A DNA stretch of 64,000 nt. Source: Arthrobacter sp. 18067. Its GTDB lineage: Bacteria; Actinomycetota; Actinomycetes; Actinomycetales; Micrococcaceae. The DNA lies in assembly GCF_902706295.1 (NCBI RefSeq), contig NZ_CACSJJ010000007.1, forward strand, positions 62,001-126,000, written 5' to 3'. The notes below the pieces were generated by a model. That model saw only the letters and a program-made list of their open reading frames with translations. It was not told the origin of the DNA and did no database searches. Made by a program: the position numbers and the translations under genes. Shown here one piece after another: positions 18,602 to 25,112 of this stretch. Within the stretch, counting starts at the first letter, position 1, and each line of letters starts with the position of its first letter.

Positions 18602-19034
18602 TCTGAACCAACGTCAACGCAGGCGCACCCATCCGGGCCGCATACATTTCCCTGGCCGCGTCCGCCGCTGACTTTTCTTCGACCGGCGGGACCTCCAGCT
18701 CAATGCGGAGTTGCTGACGGCGCGCACCTTCGGTGACGCCAAGCGAGGACAAGATGCGTTCGATGTTCTGCATATCCATCGCCTTGGGACGCTCGTAGTA
18801 CTGGGTGAGCAAGTCGCAGGCGATCTTGAGCATTTGCCAATCGGTATCCTGCATAAAGTCCCGCTGACCAGATGTCTTGAAGGATTCAAACAGGGCTGTC
18901 GCCCTGGGATGCCAGTTCTTGCGATCGGCATTCGGAATAGTGACGGGGCGCAGCTGACCGTGCCGTGCGGCGCCCGAGGCGGGTTCGTTGCGACGTGCAC
19001 GCTCCGCGTCTCGTTTGGCAGCTGGGCCGGACAT
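18591..19034 (-). CDS. terS: Terminase small subunit
   Basis: The 147-residue protein precedes the large subunit and overlaps it by 11 bp. It has a basic Arg/Ala-rich N-terminus, a central segment (ALFESFKTSGQRDFMQDTDW) and a helical oligomerisation region (AMDMQNIERILSSLGVTEGARR). This matches the P27-type small terminases of actinophages, which bind the packaging site. The likely binding region is the repeat-containing DNA at 19.8-20.0 kb. Confidence 0.8.
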   Translation of the reverse strand: MSGPAAKRDAERARRNEPASGAARHGQLRPVTIPNADRKNWHPRATALFESFKTSGQRDFMQDTDWQMLKIACDLLTQYYERPKAMDMQNIERILSSLGVTEGARRQQLRIELEVPPVEEKSAADAAREMYAARMGAPALTLVQNAG

Positions 19035-19043
19035 GGCGTGCTC

Positions 19044-19217
19044 CTATTTGGTAGTGGAGTAGAACCCCGCGCCCTTGAAATGGACGGGGATGGGGGAGAA
19101 GACCTTGACGACCGGATGGCCGGTATCGGGATGGACCTCAAGCGGTTCATCCGTGATCTTTTGGAAGAAGTCGAAACGGGCACCGTTGACGGTGTCCTTG
19201 TAGACATAGGTGGGCAT
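19044..19217 (-). CDS. FmdB-like small protein lacking all zinc-ribbon cysteines
   Basis: The 57-residue product starts at ATG 19217 with AAAGGA upstream. It aligns well with FmdB-family zinc-ribbon proteins, sharing MPTYVYK at the start, RFDFFQKITDEPL in the middle and VKVFSPIPVHFKGAGFYST at the end. The four cysteines that bind zinc in the family are replaced here by Asp, Asn, His and Thr. The fold may persist without metal. It lies between terminase small subunit and the HNH gene, so a packaging role is possible but not shown. Confidence 0.72.
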   Translation of the reverse strand: MPTYVYKDTVNGARFDFFQKITDEPLEVHPDTGHPVVKVFSPIPVHFKGAGFYSTTK

Positions 19218-19225
19218 GGTTCCTT

Positions 19226-19543
19226 TCAGAGCAGCCCCGGATGCCGTTCTGGCTTGCGCCGGGCAAGACTGGGGCGTTCGGCCTTGGCCGCGGCAGCAGC
19301 CTGGCCACCCTGCGAGCTGGACTTGCGCAGGTGATGCCACGAGCAGAGCGTGGTCAGATTTGAGGGGTCGTGATTCAGCCGGTCGCCAACGTGGTCGCAT
19401 TCCAGTCGGTTGCGCGTACTGCAGCGCCGGCCATCGGAACGCATGTAGGTGCAGCGATGGCCGTCACGGTCAAAGACATCCTGACGCAGCTTCGGCCAGT
19501 CGACCGGGAGGGTTGCCTTGCGTGTTGAGCCTTCCCACGCCAT
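19226..19543 (-). CDS. HNH endonuclease next to terminase
   Basis: The 105-residue protein has the HNH fold residues LECDHVGDRLNHDPSNLTTL followed by CSWHHLRK, plus a CTYMRSDGRRC zinc pair. Its ATG overlaps the stop of the glutaredoxin-like gene. HNH proteins encoded beside terminase are known parts of cos-phage packaging machines, where they act with the large subunit at cos. The C-terminus is a basic tail. Confidence 0.88.
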   Translation of the reverse strand: MAWEGSTRKATLPVDWPKLRQDVFDRDGHRCTYMRSDGRRCSTRNRLECDHVGDRLNHDPSNLTTLCSWHHLRKSSSQGGQAAAAAKAERPSLARRKPERHPGLL

Positions 19544-19800
19544 CAGCCGTTATGAGCCTTCTCGCGGGTAATAGCCTTTACCAACTCAGGGTTGAAGCCG
19601 CTGAACGTTTCAACGAAGTCCGACTCAACGATGGGAGCCTGCATCAGGCCGCGGGCCTTGAATGCCTCCAGGGCATCAGGGAAATCGGGGAGGTTGCGTA
19701 CCTCATAGTCGATACCTTCGACCATGCCCTGGCTGTTAAACGCGCGATACACGGCACTGCACTGAACACATGGCTTCTTGGACCAAACGACTACTTGCAA
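19543..19800 (-). CDS. Glutaredoxin/NrdH-redoxin-like protein
   Basis: The 85-residue product has a thioredoxin fold pattern, with a first strand VVVWSKKPCVQC containing the CxxC redox motif, then QAPIVES with the expected cis-proline. It is the first gene of the late minus-strand cluster and overlaps the HNH gene. NrdH redoxins usually reduce ribonucleotide reductase, but no reductase gene is in the window. It may act on host reductase or another thiol target. Confidence 0.85.
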   Translation of the reverse strand: MQVVVWSKKPCVQCSAVYRAFNSQGMVEGIDYEVRNLPDFPDALEAFKARGLMQAPIVESDFVETFSGFNPELVKAITREKAHNG

Positions 19801-20062
19801 GGAATTGCCTCCAAGGGCGAACTGCGCCCAAGGGGCGGTGCTGGTGGAAGATGAGAATCACGGATAAAGAATCATGAAGAAAGGATCATAAAAGACATGA
19901 GAATAGGGTCATGAGGGGTGATAGATATCAGCAGATATGCCATTTGGATATGGGGTTAGGGGTATATGCATATTGGCGGCGAGCGGCTTTCCTGAATTTG
20001 CTTTTGACGAGAATTCGCGCTATACTTAAGAGGTAAGCAAGTCATCTAAAGAAAGAACTCAA
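19801..20062. other. Divergent intergenic region, candidate cos/packaging site
   Basis: This AT-rich gap separates the leftward late genes from rightward genes. Between 19856 and 19925 the phrase ATCATGA/ATCATAA/TCATGAG recurs four times, each followed by a purine run (AAGAAAGG, AAAGAC, GGGG). Such repeats beside terminase are the kind bound by small terminase. The exact cut site cannot be seen. Confidence 0.45.
19998..20026 (+). promoter_or_regulatory. Promoter for the rightward zinc-ribbon gene
   Basis: TTGCTT and TATACT are separated by exactly 17 bp and lie 37 bp upstream of the TTG start at 20063. The -10 matches consensus at five of six bases and the -35 at three. Confidence 0.5.
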
Positions 20063-20332
20063 TTGGTCCAATACGCAGCAGCAAACAGAATTGAAGAAAA
20101 GTGGATCGCGGCAGGTTCCCCCTACTGCGAGCATCCGTCAATCGACAAGGAATACTTCCTGAGCGCGGACTCCGGAGACAAGCGCTGCCTCAGTTGCGGC
20201 GACACCTTCATCCGGTCCGACTGGAAGTCAGGCAATCTGGAGCCACGGGGCAATCTTCCGGCTGGTTCGAAACCAGCAGACCCGGCTGGTTCAGTGATTC
20301 CTCAGCCCGAAGCGCCGCCCATCGGGGCATAA
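20063..20332 (+). CDS. Small zinc-ribbon-like protein, unknown role
   Basis: The 89-residue frame starts at TTG 20063 after a weak AAAGAA site. It contains CEHPSIDKEY followed by KRCLSCGDTF, a C-x-H/C-x2-C arrangement that probably binds one zinc. The C-terminal third is Pro/Ala/Gly-rich and likely disordered. It stands alone, transcribed away from the terminase cluster, and is followed at once by a plus-strand intrinsic terminator. That supports its being a real single-gene unit. I do not recognise the family. Confidence 0.62.
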   Translation: MVQYAAANRIEEKWIAAGSPYCEHPSIDKEYFLSADSGDKRCLSCGDTFIRSDWKSGNLEPRGNLPAGSKPADPAGSVIPQPEAPPIGA

Positions 20333-20339
20333 CAGATTC

Positions 20340-20375
20340 GCCACCGCAGAAGCTTTTCTCTGCAGGTGGCTTTTT
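20340..20375 (+). terminator. Intrinsic terminator
   Basis: The stem GCCACC-GCAGA / TCTGC-A-GGTGGC is followed by TTTTT, seven bases after the stop of the zinc-ribbon gene. Confidence 0.88.
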
Positions 20376-20391
20376 CTGTTTCCGCACAAAG

Positions 20392-20465
20392 TTCCCCTGG
20401 CTGGACTCGAACCAGCGACACCCCGATTAAGAGTCGGGTGCTCTCACCAACTGAGCTACAGAGGA
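20392..20465 (-). tRNA. Phage tRNA-Lys (anticodon CTT)
   Basis: A full cloverleaf is present on the minus strand. The acceptor stem TCCTCTG/CAGGGGA has one G-T pair, and the D-arm is AGCTCAGTTGGTGAGAGC. The anticodon stem CCCGA/TCGGG closes the loop CTCTTAA, giving anticodon CTT. The T-arm is GCTGG-TTCGAGT-CCAGC. No CCA is encoded. It lies inside the prophage, not at an attachment site. Since the same prophage encodes two RNA ligases and a PNK-like phosphatase, it may replace or be repaired after anticodon cleavage. Confidence 0.93.
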
Positions 20466-21059
20466 TTGAACCCGTGACCGGTAGCACGCTCTGAGCGCTG
20501 CACGCTGCCATCACAGGCAAAACTTCACACCGCCGCTACAACGCTGTAGCAATGGACTCGGCATCTAATGCCAACCATGTCCGGTGTGCAAAACTGTGGC
20601 CCCTCCGGGGACCATCGAACTTTGACGCGGACAGCCGTCGAAAGGCGGAAAGGAGGAACACCCTAGACGCGCGTCAGGGAGGTCAACCCGGAGGGGAATC
20701 GAAGGGCGAAGCTGGCGCTTCGCATTGCCTTAACCTGGGTGAAGCCAATGGACTCCAGCCATGCAGGCTTCAGGTGTTAACACGGCTTACCGTGTTTGCC
20801 GGTATCAGAAGTAGCCCGGCAAGATGATTTAGAGGTTTGACGTCAGTCAAAGCTCCGCTGGAGCTACGCTTTGACGTCTTACAGGTTTACCGGCTAACCG
20901 CGGTTACACGCTCTTAGCCCCCCTATAATCCCCCCAAAACTTGCTCTCATATGTGTAAGAGTGTCCCGATGCCAAATCCCGGACACCCCGTGAATGTGGC
21001 CTTACTCACAGGTGAAGTCGTGTACCGGTAGCTGCGGTAAACGGTGATACCTTGACGGG
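20466..21059. other. Non-coding region with dyads and hairpins
   Basis: No frame here looks like a real gene. It holds several inverted repeats: CTACA-ACGC-TGTAG (20536), GCGAAGC-TGGC-GCTTCGC near 20707, GTGTTAACAC (20774-20783), ACACGG-CTTA-CCGTGT (20780-20795), and a bulged hairpin built on GTCAAAGCTCC...GGAGC...TTTGAC near 20847. Degenerate CCGGTA-type half-sites occur at 20790-20804 and 20890. A lone TATAAT sits at 20934. It may encode a small RNA or hold operators. Confidence 0.5.
21025..21043 (+). promoter_or_regulatory. CCGGTA-type operator/promoter in front of the HTH gene
   Basis: CCGGTA (21025) and GCGGTA (21034) repeat with the same 9-bp period as four sites at 22.5-23.0 kb. The second half-site runs into TAAACG, the position used as -10 in those copies. 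The HTH start codon is 17 bp downstream, so this could be an autoregulated promoter with a very short leader. Confidence 0.5.
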
Positions 21060-21338
21060 ATGAAGGGTGAAGCACTGAAAGCATGGAGGACCGCGAGCGG
21101 TTACCCGCTCAACAAGCTTGCAATGGTCCTTGGCGTCAACCAGGACCGAGTGAGGAACTGGGAGCGCGGCCTGAGTAAGATTCCAGAGGAGTACCTGCCG
21201 CAGCTCGGAGCCATCATGGCCGGGCAGCCCGTCGAGACTGAGCGCATAGACCTCAGCGGAGTGCCGGAACTCGACCTACTGGAAGAACTGCAGCTCCGTG
21301 CCAAGGCCCGGGCGCAGCAAAAAATGGGGAAGAAATGA
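21060..21338 (+). CDS. XRE-family HTH regulator, possible immunity or control repressor
   Basis: The 92-residue protein is mainly one Cro/C1-type HTH ([20 protein letters not shown] then [17 protein letters not shown]), followed by a short helical tail ending [11 protein letters not shown]. There is no clear ribosome binding site, as expected for a leaderless or short-leader mRNA common in actinobacteria. It overlaps the lipoprotein gene by 4 bp (ATGA). It sits at the left-right divergence of the prophage and has a repeated operator-like element in its promoter, which fits a regulator. Repressor or Cro function cannot be told from sequence. Confidence 0.75.
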
Positions 21339-21700
21339 GAAGAGCAGTTGCCTTGACTCTCGTCGGGGCCGTATTGGTGCTGACAGCTTGTGGGAGCGAT
21401 AACCCGGCGAAGATCGCCAAAGCCACGGAGGACTGCCTGGCTTCTGGCAGCGAGGGTTATGAAGTCAAAGATGGCGGCAAAGAGGTTCGCCTGCAGATCA
21501 AAGGGCTCTCCCTGGACGGCCTCGATAACGAGGAGGCCGAGTGTGTCCTAAAGGGGGCAGGAGCCCCCGACTCACTGTTTACGAAGATGGGCAACACGTC
21601 GACTAACGACGGTGAGCAACACGCGAGTTGGGACGGGTTCGAGGCATCCTGGAAGCTCGAAGTAATGTCCGGGACAGCGATCGTGGTCAAGGCCAAGTAA
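21335..21700 (+). CDS. Small lipoprotein, possible superinfection-exclusion factor
   Basis: The 121-residue product begins with a basic n-region, hydrophobic core and lipobox LTAC (lipidated Cys about residue 19). About 100 secreted residues follow, with two further cysteines. It is translationally coupled to the HTH regulator by ATGA, so it is probably expressed from the same transcript, perhaps in the lysogen. Phage lipoproteins in this kind of position often block entry of related phages, but this sequence is not recognisably one of those families. Confidence 0.7.
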
Positions 21701-21708
21701 GTCCGGGC

Positions 21709-22362
21709 TTAGTCGGCCGAGTTCGCGTCGGCGCCCGTGCGTTTGAGGCGACGAGGAAGTGCACGAAAGAAGATACGCCACTTGGCGTCCTTGATCTCAA
21801 GGTCTTCACGAAACCGTTCAATCATTTCGCTCTGGGCGCGACGGAACTCCGCTGACACATCTCTCCACGCGACCACGTTGGCTTTCGTCAGATGAGGCAT
21901 CGGAACCGCCTTCATCACGTCGCTTACACCTCGGGCAACGTACTTGCTAGCGACAATCTCCACAGGCATGAGGCCGTATTCGGCGAAGCGCTTTCGGAAT
22001 GTGGCAAACGTGTCATTCTGCTTGTTCCAAGATTCCTGAAGCTCTTCGAACTGGTCGTCAGGCAGGTCCGGTTTCGGACCAATGAACACGCCGTCCCGAA
22101 CCGTTCCCGTTTTTTCGAGGAGTTTCACGTATTCATCCGCGTGCGCATACATCTCTTCGGCGCTTTCGATCCAGCGTTGACTCGCTTCGTACGTGTCCCG
22201 GTAGATTTGCATCTTTTGATCCCGAAGCCACTGCCGATGCTCGTTAACCCGATTGAACCGAGAGCCCGCCCAAGTGCCGACGAAGGCGAATACTCCCGTC
22301 AGTAGGGCAATGCCCAGCTTTAACAGATCGTCTTCCGGCAATTCCCCAGCCTCCATAGCCAC
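21709..22362 (-). CDS. Membrane-anchored coiled-coil protein, unknown function
   Basis: The 217-residue frame has one transmembrane segment at residues ~14-33 (KLGIALLTGVFAFVGTWAG), then a charged helical cytoplasmic domain (RQWLRDQKMQIYRDTYEASQ and onward) with predicted long helices and a basic C-terminus (FRALPRRLKRTG). It converges with the lipoprotein gene. The topology resembles many membrane-tethered phage-exclusion or defence proteins, but no domain is recognised. The start could be ATG 22362 or 22356. Confidence 0.65.
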   Translation of the reverse strand: MAMEAGELPEDDLLKLGIALLTGVFAFVGTWAGSRFNRVNEHRQWLRDQKMQIYRDTYEASQRWIESAEEMYAHADEYVKLLEKTGTVRDGVFIGPKPDLPDDQFEELQESWNKQNDTFATFRKRFAEYGLMPVEIVASKYVARGVSDVMKAVPMPHLTKANVVAWRDVSAEFRRAQSEMIERFREDLEIKDAKWRIFFRALPRRLKRTGADANSAD

Positions 22363-22566
22363 TCAATTTTCTCTCGCATCCTATCGGGATGTAGGCCGAA
22401 GCTGTCACCTGTGTAGGGGCCTGCCGCCCTTCAACCACGCGGAACATCGAGCGGTAAAAAGTTTCTAACCCGTACGCAACAAGACGTGCTAACCACTACC
22501 GGGGCGGGGGTGCCGGCGTCGGGGGTCCTCCCCCAGGGGGTGCCGGCTTCTGGGCGCGCGGGATTC

Positions 22567-22587
22567 TACCGGTAGAGCCGGTAGGCT
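22567..22587 (+). repeat. CCGGTA direct-repeat element, copy A
   Basis: TACCGGTAGAGCCGGTAGGC holds two perfect CCGGTA half-sites nine bases apart, followed by TAGGCT. No clear -35 lies upstream. Confidence 0.7.
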
Positions 22588-22720
22588 GCAAGTGTGGGCG
22601 CGCGTGTGCCTTGTCATGTGGCGCCGTGGTTGACCTGGTGGTGTGGTGTGTGGTGTCATCGCGTGCCGCGCGTGGTTGGGTAGCTGTCAGGCTGTGGTGC
22701 GGGCTGTGGCGTGGTCCGAT

Positions 22721-22749
22721 TTGATTGTTACCGGTAGAGCTGGTAGAGT
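22721..22749 (+). promoter_or_regulatory. Promoter with embedded CCGGTA repeat, copy B
   Basis: TTGATT and TAGAGT are 17 bp apart. The spacer is the repeat, with CCGGTA at 22731 and CTGGTA at 22740. The second half-site overlaps the -10. Confidence 0.62.
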
Positions 22750-22817
22750 CTTACTCATCAGCACGAAGGCCGCCGGAAACGGGATGGAGCGCACGGGTTG
22801 AGAGTTAAGCTCTTGGA

Positions 22818-22847
22818 CTTGACCGGTTACCGGTAAGACTGGTAAGC
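22818..22847 (+). promoter_or_regulatory. Promoter with embedded CCGGTA repeat, copy C
   Basis: TTGACC and TAAGCT are 18 bp apart, with CCGGTA at 22829 and CTGGTA at 22838. This copy has the best -35 of the set. Confidence 0.64.
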
Positions 22848-23002
22848 TCGATTCGTCGGCAGGGACGCCGGGACGGCTTGACCGAGATAGCACTAACAGA
22901 CCTGATGCTACCGGGGTAAGGGCAATCCATTTGTTCCGCGGTTCATAGTTGACCGTTATCCGCAATGCGGCAATGACGAGAATTTGAATCGCACCAGCCG
23001 GT

Positions 23003-23031
23003 TTGGAGATTACCGGTAGAACTGGTAAGCT
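23003..23031 (+). promoter_or_regulatory. Promoter with embedded CCGGTA repeat, copy D
   Basis: TTGGAG and TAAGCT are 17 bp apart, with CCGGTA at 23013 and CTGGTA at 23022. The downstream sequence GATTCATCAAGCAAGG resembles that after copies B and C. Confidence 0.62.
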
Positions 23032-23535
23032 AGATTCATCAAGCAAGGCAGTCCGGGAACCGCGCTAGCGGGGAACGGGTGGGTACGGAACTATGGTTCC
23101 GCGACTCGGGGCACGCAGTTTCTGCGCCGGGGGATACATCACCTGATGGTGGTGCGGTAGACGTGCAGGGTAGGTGCCTCTCCGGTTTGTAGCCGGCGGG
23201 TCATGGTAGCTCTCCAGAATGCTGGCCGGTTGTCCGGCCAGGTATCTGCGACCTCATTGCCACACACCGAGAGTAAGCGTCTGGCCGATTCGATGTTTGA
23301 GAACTTCATAGAGAACATGACGTATTTTGATACCACTGGTTCAATTGCGCTAGGGATGGGCACGAACGCTATCACGGGCAACCGATGCGGGAACCGAGAA
23401 AACTAGGACAGACGCAAGTTAGGCGAACTGGTGAGGATACGTGTCAGGCATGGGTGAGCTGGTGCTGTGGGTGCCGAAAGCCTGACATAGGGAACGCGAA
23501 TACGGGTAAGTGTTGAGAGTAAACAAACTTTTTTT

Positions 23536-23564
23536 GCGCCGATGGTTGAACGTTTGTAAACGTT
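23536..23564 (+). promoter_or_regulatory. Early-region palindromic motif, copy 1
   Basis: GCGCCGATGGTTGAACG followed by the dyad AACGTTT-GT-AAACGTT. It lies about 200 bp upstream of the first early gene. A weaker GATGGTTGAG copy follows at 23703. Confidence 0.6.
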
Positions 23565-23761
23565 AGCTTGGCGCGGTAAGCAACTTTTAGATTCGGCAGG
23601 GCGCTGCACCGATTGGGTTCGGTTCGCCAGCGACTCAGACGCCTGATGGCGTCGGATAGGCGGGCTCCCTGCCGTTTCTAAAGCGTATATATGCAACTTG
23701 ACGATGGTTGAGTTGTGCATGTACGGTTTGAATATCAATCAGCGGAGAAATGGAGCGAGGC

Positions 23762-23998
23762 ATGTGGGAGAAGCTGGTGTTGTTGTTGGCCGGCCAGGCG
23801 CAGGAGGTCGGTTATGACGTCTGGAATGAGCGGGTAGGTGAGGACGTGAGCCCTGAACTGGCTGCAGCGGTCTACCACTACTACATATTCGGGGAGTTGT
23901 TGACGAAGGACCAGGTTGTGGGCATGGCAGCGTCCGGTCTGGTGTTGTTGTTGAGGCTCCCGGCGGCTGATGCCGCCTTGTTGGTCCATCGTTTCTAA
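23762..23998 (+). CDS. First early gene, small protein of unknown function
   Basis: The frame begins at ATG 23762 (MWEKLVLLLAGQ), with GGAG eight bases upstream. An in-frame ATG at 23750 with CGGAG is a possible alternative. The ~78-residue product has hydrophobic helices at both ends (VVGMAASGLVLLLRLPAADA) and an acidic centre. It opens the rightward early cluster. A CGTTT-CT-AAACG palindrome overlaps its stop codon. I do not recognise it. Confidence 0.6.
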   Translation: MWEKLVLLLAGQAQEVGYDVWNERVGEDVSPELAAAVYHYYIFGELLTKDQVVGMAASGLVLLLRLPAADAALLVHRF

Positions 23999-24087
23999 AC
24001 GGTTGCGTTTCGCTGCATCACCGGCTCCGGCCGGTGGTCCGGCGTGACCTAATCGGTCGAGGTAATTCATCGAGTCAAGGAGAAATC

Positions 24088-24621
24088 ATGAGTGAGTACA
24101 AGGTCTGGGTCGGCTGCTTGGCCTGCTATAACAATGGCGACCTGGTGGGGGACTGGTTCGATGCCGGCGATAGCCCTCAAAGCGAGGAAGAGTTCAACGA
24201 GGCCGTTCCGGCCCATGTGAAGCTGCAAGCGGCTGACGTGAACCCTCACGAAGAACTGTGGGTGTTCGATCACGAGAACTCGCCTATGGAGGGTGAGTAC
24301 TCGCCGTGGAGCGCTAAGCAGTATGCCGAGTGGCTTGGTGACCTTGCTGAGAGCGAGGCTGAAATCTTTGGCAGATGGTTGGCCGACAATGGGCCGTTTG
24401 ATGAGGATGCGGTGGAGCGGTTCCGCGACTCGTACATGGGTTGCTTTGAGGAGGGTGCCGACTATCTGGCCGAGCTCTACCCTGAGGCTGATCTGCCGAG
24501 CTGGGCCCAGAGCCACTACTGGGAGATTCTGCGCAGCATGTTCAAGGACTGCGTACTGGGTGGCGACGTCTACACGATCGAAACCGGCTACCACGAGGTC
24601 CATGTTTTCAGCACTCACTAG
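24088..24621 (+). CDS. ardA: ArdA-family antirestriction protein
   Basis: The 177-residue acidic protein starts at ATG 24088 with AAGGAG upstream. Its N-terminus KVWVGCLACYNNGDLVGDWF is the ArdA signature, and a run of Asp/Glu-rich helices follows, as in this DNA-mimic family. ArdA proteins imitate bent B-form DNA and inhibit type I restriction enzymes, usually early in infection. The length is close to the usual 165-180. It is the second gene of the early cluster, consistent with early expression. Confidence 0.88.
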   Translation: MSEYKVWVGCLACYNNGDLVGDWFDAGDSPQSEEEFNEAVPAHVKLQAADVNPHEELWVFDHENSPMEGEYSPWSAKQYAEWLGDLAESEAEIFGRWLADNGPFDEDAVERFRDSYMGCFEEGADYLAELYPEADLPSWAQSHYWEILRSMFKDCVLGGDVYTIETGYHEVHVFSTH

Positions 24622-24647
24622 CGCCCCGATTGTCCAACGTTTATAAG
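24621..24647 (+). promoter_or_regulatory. Early-region palindromic motif, copy 2
   Basis: GCGCCCCGATTGTCCAACG followed by TTTATAAGC, ending 13 bp before ATG 24660. The AAGGAG ribosome binding site directly follows. Confidence 0.65.
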
Positions 24648-24659
24648 CAAGGAGTTGAA

Positions 24660-25112
24660 ATGTTCGGTTTGAAGCATGCGGGCATCCTGACGGATGCCCA
24701 ACTCGGTCAGGCGCTGCGGGGCGCTTTGCAGGTCGAGGAGATAGTCGACCTGATCGGTTCCGGATCTAACGTGGCCGGCTTGTTGGCCACCGTGGATCAC
24801 GAGGCCGCGAAACGGTTCCCGCATGTGCTGGAGCACGTGAAGCGTGAGCGGGAGATGGGGCTTTATGTCCAGTCCATCAAGTCAGTGTTCGATGCTCTGG
24901 ACATGCTGCGTGGGGAGCTGCTGCACGATGTGGAGGCATTCTTCCAGCAGTACGACGTCGACTCGGCGGAGGATGCTATGCGGGAGCAAATTGACGGCGC
25001 CACTTTCGACCAGCTGCCCCTTACGGCTGTGGTCGAGCCGATGGTTCGGACCCTTCTGGATCAGGCTGCCGTTGCGGTCATTGATGAAATCGCTGCTCGG
25101 AGGGCCGTGTAA
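24660..25112 (+). CDS. Unknown early protein, helical
   Basis: I choose ATG 24660 (MFGLKHAGILTDAQ) because AAGGAG lies eight bases upstream. An earlier in-frame start would run through the conserved motif. The 150-residue product is helical, with amphipathic segments (MGLYVQSIKSVFDALDMLRG) and no membrane segment or cysteine motif. It heads a run of coupled small genes, and its stop overlaps the next start. Function is unknown. Confidence 0.7.
   Translation: MFGLKHAGILTDAQLGQALRGALQVEEIVDLIGSGSNVAGLLATVDHEAAKRFPHVLEHVKREREMGLYVQSIKSVFDALDMLRGELLHDVEAFFQQYDVDSAEDAMREQIDGATFDQLPLTAVVEPMVRTLLDQAAVAVIDEIAARRAV

Larger units (their letters stand above)
22363..23761. other. 1.4 kb non-coding control region with repeated promoter-operator elements
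   Basis: I find no convincing gene here. Frames that appear open encode only the translated repeats or lack ribosome binding sites. The region has four copies of a CCGGTA-N3-CYGGTA element. Three of them (22.72-23.06 kb) share about 55 bp of similarity, including a downstream GATTCATCAGCA-like segment. It also holds a copy of the second phage motif at 23536 and hairpins near 23090. It is probably the immunity/early promoter region or origin. Confidence 0.6.

Noticed and set aside
20700..20790. Possible second tRNA near tRNA-Lys
   Set aside because: A variable-arm-like hairpin is present, but the T-arm stem and acceptor do not pair.
20552..20827. 91-residue plus-strand frame
   Set aside because: It runs through several perfect inverted repeats, lacks a ribosome binding site and resembles no protein.
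22687..23046. 119-residue minus-strand frame with repeated SSLPVLPV
   Set aside because: The repeated peptide is just the translation of the CCGGTA promoter repeats, with no ribosome binding site.
23203..23406. 67-residue plus-strand frame after the promoter repeats
   Set aside because: The upstream site is poor and composition is not protein-like. It remains possible as a very early small gene, but unsupported.
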